From assembly GCA_003551865.1 (NCBI GenBank), contig PUNU01000025.1:1-18783 (forward strand): a stretch of DNA of 18,783 nt, written 5' to 3'. Position numbers and translations under genes: made by a program. Below the pieces are notes generated by a model. The model was not told the DNA's origin. It was given only the letters and a program-made list of their open reading frames with translations, and made no database searches. Origin of the DNA: Syntrophomonadaceae bacterium. Its GTDB lineage: Bacteria > Bacillota_D > Dethiobacteria > DTU022. This document shows, piece by piece, positions 15,313 through 18,783 of this stretch; position 1 is the stretch's first letter, and the number at the start of each line of letters is the position of its first letter.

Positions 15313-17137
15313 TATTCAATCCGCCTTCCCTGCCGGAAACACCGGGTATGGTAAACCAAACCCTGGTGCCGGTTCCCGGAACACTTTCGAGCCATATGTC
15401 CCCGCCATGGGCCTCAACTACTTTACGGGCTATGGATAGCCCCAGGCCGGTTCCACCATAAGCACGACTGCGGGTTTTTTCCACCCGGTAAAAACGTTCA
15501 AACACTCGCGGCAGTTCGCTTTCAGGTATTCCGCTCCCGGTGTCTTCGATCAATATCTTGATAAAACCGTTCTCCCGTTCAGCGCTAATCGACACTTCTC
15601 CATCCGGTGGAGTATACTTAACGGCGTTGTTAACCAGATTCGAAAAGACCCTCATAATTTTATCGCGATCAACTAAAGCCGGTGAAAAGTCAGGCCCGAT
15701 CATTACCTTGATTTCCGGCAGTTTAATCTCTATTTTCTGCTTGACCTGTTCCACTGCCTCCAGAGCCAGTTCTCGTAAATCTACTTCCGATTTCTGCCAA
15801 TCAGTGCGGTTGGAGTCCATTTGTGACAGGACAAGCAAGTCTTTGACCATGCTGACCATCCGTTCAGTCTCCCTGGCTAAAATATTTAGAAACCGCTTAC
15901 GCACCTCCGGTTCTTCAGCAGCACCGTCGAGCAGGGTTTCTACGTAGCTTTTTACAGTAGTCAGTGGAGTCCTCAGTTCATGAGAAACATCGGCCACAAA
16001 TTCTTCCTGGCGCCGGGTCAGTTCTCTTTCCCTGGTAATATCGTGTAAAACAATCAGTGTCCCGTCAAGCTTGCCCTTTTCCACTCTAAAAGGGGCTACT
16101 TTAACCTGCATGGTGCAATCCGGTTCTTTGCTGGATATTTCAGCCGTTAAAGGATTTTGTCGGCGAACGAACTGGCGGCTGGCTTCAGTTCCAATAAGAC
16201 TTCTCAACAGGCTAAATCCGGAACAGTTCAATGAGGGGACTTTCAGTTTAAGGTTTTTGATTAGCTCCCTGGCGGAGGGATTTATCTGGATCAAATAGCC
16301 TTTACCGTCAAGCGCAACCACTCCGTCGCTCATATTGTTTATGATCGCTTCAACCTTACTTTTTTCTGAAGACATTTCATTGATTGTATGGCTGAGCTGA
16401 TCGGCCAGGTAATTGAAGGTTTCACCCAACCGCCCTATTTCGTCGGAAGCTTGGACGTTTATTTTTCTGGAAAAATCGCCATGGGCCATGTAATGGGCCT
16501 GTTCGGTTACTTTTTTGATCGGTACCGTTATTGTTTTGGTCAAAATTACTCCCAGGAACAAACTGACCGCCAGGGCAAGGCCCACACCGGTTAACAAAAT
16601 GTTTTTAATTTGTGTTAGCGTGTCGTCGACCGACTTGAGCGATCCGCTTAAATAAATAACACCCGTTGTGCTGTGTCCATTTTGAATCGGATAAGCCAGA
16701 TAATAGCGCCTATCTCCGCCGCCGGGATCATAGCGAATGGTATCGCTGATGTGTCCTGCCAGGGCCCGGGTTATCTCATCCCGGATCATGCGGCTGCCAA
16801 CCAAACTCTGGCTGCCGGAGCTGCCGACAATATGGGCGTAGTTGTCGAGAATAACCACTTCCATTTCATGAAGATCTCTAAAACCACGAGCCAAACGCAA
16901 GGTGTCTTCCGCTCCCACCTGCCCTTCCCTAAAACCGGGCTCGATAAATGCGGACAGCAGCCTGGCCTGGTTCTCCAGGTTTTCCTTGTAGTTGTTCAGG
17001 TAGTACTGTTCCAGCGACTGTACAAGGTAGACACTGATTAACTGCAGTGAAAAAAGGATCAACACCAGGTAAATAAAAATGATTTTCCACTGGAGGCTGT
17101 TAAGATTCTTCAGTCCGCCTGAAATAATAGCCGACAC
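15299..17137 (-). CDS. walK: Sensor histidine kinase WalK (YycG/VicK)
   Basis: Membrane sensor kinase of the WalRK system, which adjusts peptidoglycan hydrolase expression to growth. With this start the protein has 612 residues, almost the same as B. subtilis WalK (611). Order: membrane helix (about 16-40), extracytoplasmic PAS/Cache-like domain (about 45-175), second helix (about 180-205), HAMP, PAS, then HisKA with the phosphorylated histidine H386 in VSHELRTP. The HATPase follows with NLVNNAVKYTPP, DTGSGIP and GGTGLGLS. The start is uncertain. GTG 17137 overlaps walR by 38 bases and GTG 17191 by 92. A CTG at 17110 would give the most family-like N-terminus but is a rare start codon. None has a convincing ribosome-binding site. 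Confidence 0.94.
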   Translation of the reverse strand: MSAIISGGLKNLNSLQWKIIFIYLVLILFSLQLISVYLVQSLEQYYLNNYKENLENQARLLSAFIEPGFREGQVGAEDTLRLARGFRDLHEMEVVILDNYAHIVGSSGSQSLVGSRMIRDEITRALAGHISDTIRYDPGGGDRRYYLAYPIQNGHSTTGVIYLSGSLKSVDDTLTQIKNILLTGVGLALAVSLFLGVILTKTITVPIKKVTEQAHYMAHGDFSRKINVQASDEIGRLGETFNYLADQLSHTINEMSSEKSKVEAIINNMSDGVVALDGKGYLIQINPSARELIKNLKLKVPSLNCSGFSLLRSLIGTEASRQFVRRQNPLTAEISSKEPDCTMQVKVAPFRVEKGKLDGTLIVLHDITRERELTRRQEEFVADVSHELRTPLTTVKSYVETLLDGAAEEPEVRKRFLNILARETERMVSMVKDLLVLSQMDSNRTDWQKSEVDLRELALEAVEQVKQKIEIKLPEIKVMIGPDFSPALVDRDKIMRVFSNLVNNAVKYTPPDGEVSISAERENGFIKILIEDTGSGIPESELPRVFERFYRVEKTRSRAYGGTGLGLSIARKVVEAHGGDIWLESVPGTGTRVWFTIPGVSGREGGLNNGTV

Positions 17138-17798
17138 CCCTCTTGGTATGAATATATTCCGGCTTTGCCGGATTTTGCTCCAGCTTTTCACGCAGCCGCC
17201 TTACAGTCACATCGACAGTTCTATCATCGCCAATATAATCATAACCCCAAACCTGGTTAAGGAGCTGTTCCCTGCTAAAAACAAACCCGGGCTTATTCAT
17301 CAGGTAGACCAGCAGGTTATATTCCCGCAGGGTAAGTTCTATTAGCTTACCTTGATTATAAACCTGAACTGCATTCTGATCCACACTAATAGACCCGGAT
17401 TTTAACAAACCTTTGCCTTCCCGGGTTTCTTTATCTAAACTGCGCCGTAAAATTGCTTTAACCCGCGCCGTAACCTCACGGGCGCTGAAGGGCTTTGTGA
17501 CATAATCATCCGCCCCCAGCTCAAGGCCTAGGACTTTGTCCATCTCCATTTCTTTGGCTGTTAACATAATAATCGGGACATCCTGCAGCGAGCGGATCTC
17601 CCGGCAGACCGCGAATCCGTCTTTTTTAGGCAGCATTATGTCAAGGACAATCAGGTCCGGGGCTGCTGTTTCAACCATTTTCAAAGCCTCTTCACCGTCA
17701 AAAGCAGTGACGACCCGGTATCCCTCTTTTTCCAGGTTGTATTTAAGAATTTCGACGATCGGCTTTTCGTCATCAACCACAAGAATTTTTTCTTTCAT
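17100..17798 (-). CDS. walR: Response regulator WalR (YycF/VicR)
   Basis: OmpR-family DNA-binding regulator phosphorylated by WalK; essential in many Bacillota, where it controls autolysins and wall metabolism. The 232 residues hold a receiver domain (1-120) with the acidic pair in VVDDE, phospho-acceptor D53 (LDIMLP), T in LTAKE and K in VTKPFS. A winged-helix domain follows (about 133-230) with DDRTVDVTVRRLR and the final RGVGYYFR. D53 matches the B. subtilis numbering. I chose the ATG at 17798, since GGAG lies 8 bases ahead; a GTG at 17807 is too near that site. It is the first gene of the wal unit and follows a terminator. Confidence 0.97.
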   Translation of the reverse strand: MKEKILVVDDEKPIVEILKYNLEKEGYRVVTAFDGEEALKMVETAAPDLIVLDIMLPKKDGFAVCREIRSLQDVPIIMLTAKEMEMDKVLGLELGADDYVTKPFSAREVTARVKAILRRSLDKETREGKGLLKSGSISVDQNAVQVYNQGKLIELTLREYNLLVYLMNKPGFVFSREQLLNQVWGYDYIGDDRTVDVTVRRLREKLEQNPAKPEYIHTKRGVGYYFRRTEES

Positions 17799-17817
17799 GG
17801 AGACCACTCCGCTTTAA

Positions 17818-17850
17818 AGTATACATAAAATTTCGTTTTCTCCCCCTCAA
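17818..17850 (-). promoter_or_regulatory. Possible walR promoter
   Basis: Between the M23 gene terminator and walR, minus-strand TTGAGG (17850-17845) is followed after 17 bases by TATGTA (17827-17822), and TATACT overlaps just downstream (17823-17818). The second hexamer resembles a -10 better but sits 21 bases from the -35. The leader would be very short, with the Shine-Dalgarno at 17810-17807. Location is the strongest argument. Confidence 0.35.
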
Positions 17851-17882
17851 ATCCCTGCCGGCCAAGGGTCTTGATTCCATAG

Positions 17883-17905
17883 AAAAACCCTCCTTCAGTG
17901 GAGGG
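17883..17905 (-). terminator. Intrinsic terminator of the M23 peptidase gene
   Basis: On the minus strand CCCTCC (17905-17900), loop ACTGAA, GGAGGG (17893-17888) and five T residues form a compact GC-rich terminator 28 bases after the stop codon. It separates the M23 peptidase gene from the wal unit, so walR needs its own promoter. Confidence 0.85.
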
Positions 17906-17932
17906 AGGGGAAAATCTACCAGCTGTTTACCT

Positions 17933-18783
17933 TTAAGGCCTGAAAAATCGGAGCGGATCAACGGGTTTGTGCTGGTAATAAGCATGCCATTCACCGGTTC
18001 CATCATCAATTCTTACTTCAAAATGCAAATGGGGGCCGGTTGAGCGACCGGTTGAGCCAACCCTGGCAATGACGTCACCCTGTTCCACTTTATCCCCTTT
18101 ATTGACGAGATTTTCATTGTTGTGCAGGTAAAGGGTCCAGTAAGCACCGTGGTATAGAATAATATAATTTCCCTGTGATCCGCCGTAACCGGAAAACCAA
18201 ACTATTCCACTGTCAGCGGCCAAAACATTTGTCCCCGTGTCGGCCATTATATCAATTCCGGTGTGCCAGGAGCTAAATCCACGGCCGGGAGTGACCTCTC
18301 CTCCTCCATCGACCGGCCAAATAAACCGTCCCGTGCCCACCGAAGGCACCTGGGCAGTGCCCTGCGTTTCGAGCTGGGTTACCGGAGGCTCAATGACCCT
18401 TTCGTTAACTTTCGTCCGTTCTATTTCTACATCATTTTTTCGGGTCACATGGTAAACTATCTCTCTTGTCCCTTCAAGGCCGGTAACAGTCGTTTCAGTT
18501 TGGACCACCCACATTTCGTCATCATATTCATACTCAACCGCAAAGGGGATTTTCTCTGTAACAGTAACCTTTTCCACTGTTTGAACATGTACGGCGGCAT
18601 CATTTAGATCATCGCCGTTACCGGACCCACTCTCGTGCCTGGCTTCTAACTGTGCCGGTTCCGCAAGAAAAGTATCCTTATGGCGGTAAGCTTGGCCGCT
18701 GTCAAAATCGCTGCGCGTTACCATGGCCGGTTTAAAAGCTGTTTGCAGGATCTGCTCTTTACTTTTTACAGCCAGCAGCGATA
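17933..18783 (-). CDS. G5-domain and M23-family peptidoglycan endopeptidase (5' end outside window)
   Basis: Secreted or surface-bound zinc endopeptidase of the LytM/LasA type that cleaves peptide cross-bridges or stems of peptidoglycan. About 283 C-terminal codons are present, and the frame is open to the window edge, so the N-terminus with signal peptide lies outside. An ATG at 18724 exists but is probably internal, because the reading frame upstream (LLAVKSKEQI) resembles the spacer repeats of this family. A G5-type domain follows (from VEKVTVTEKIPFAVEYEYDD to about NERVIEPP). The M23 domain is C-terminal with metal ligands in SSWHTGIDI and HLHFE. It ends in PLRFFRP. Its place next to walRK fits with wall hydrolases being WalR targets, though regulation is inferred. 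Confidence 0.9.
   Translation of the reverse strand, partial: SLLAVKSKEQILQTAFKPAMVTRSDFDSGQAYRHKDTFLAEPAQLEARHESGSGNGDDLNDAAVHVQTVEKVTVTEKIPFAVEYEYDDEMWVVQTETTVTGLEGTREIVYHVTRKNDVEIERTKVNERVIEPPVTQLETQGTAQVPSVGTGRFIWPVDGGGEVTPGRGFSSWHTGIDIMADTGTNVLAADSGIVWFSGYGGSQGNYIILYHGAYWTLYLHNNENLVNKGDKVEQGDVIARVGSTGRSTGPHLHFEVRIDDGTGEWHAYYQHKPVDPLRFFRP

Noticed and set aside
18237..18607. Plus-strand open frames across the M23 peptidase gene
   Set aside because: They are antisense shadows of a gene with clear G5 and M23 motifs.

Overview
The window reads as a stretch of chromosome from a Bacillota (Firmicutes) bacterium, most likely of the Clostridia. Three things support this. There is a WalRK/YycHI two-component locus. 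The order rho, rpmE, yqhQ (DUF1385), prfA, prmC is typical of low- to mid-GC Gram-positives. The ribosome-binding sites are strong and GGAGG-like, and several are followed by TTG start codons. Base composition is intermediate. No insertion sequence, phage gene, CRISPR array, tRNA or rRNA was recognised, and the species cannot be named from the sequence alone.

Left end (1-1198): the 5' part of a Na+/phosphate cotransporter gene runs leftward off the window edge. It diverges from a complete nikR, the nickel-responsive ribbon-helix-helix repressor. The 292-base gap holds a good promoter for the cotransporter (TTGAAA-N17-TATAAT). It also holds an extended -10 promoter for nikR overlaid by a sequence matching the known E. 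coli NikR operator at 11 of 12 positions.

Translation and termination block (1241-7101, all minus strand): in transcription order, a Na+/Ca2+-exchanger-type antiporter and rho, then rpmE with its own promoter and terminator, then the overlapping run yqhQ-prfA-prmC. A 449-base gap without a gene lies between rho and rpmE and contains inverted repeats.

Middle (7378-11411, all minus): htrA-like membrane protease, then an alkaline-phosphatase-superfamily metalloenzyme, then a metallo-beta-lactamase-fold hydrolase, closely packed; after a 360-base AT-rich gap comes folD. The gap can form a multibranched hairpin structure.

Right end (11707-18783, all minus): a truncated gene for a G5/M23 peptidoglycan peptidase, closed by a clear terminator, and then walR-walK-yycH-yycI overlapping end to end, followed by murA. 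The kinase, its regulator, its two membrane inhibitors, a cell-wall precursor enzyme, a surface protease and a neighbouring wall hydrolase form a cell-envelope homeostasis cluster.

Most of the window is conserved housekeeping content. I did not find a convincing new multi-gene system. The items most worth a second look are the nikR operator, the two unexplained intergenic regions, the uncharacterised metalloenzyme and the placement of murA directly behind the wal genes.
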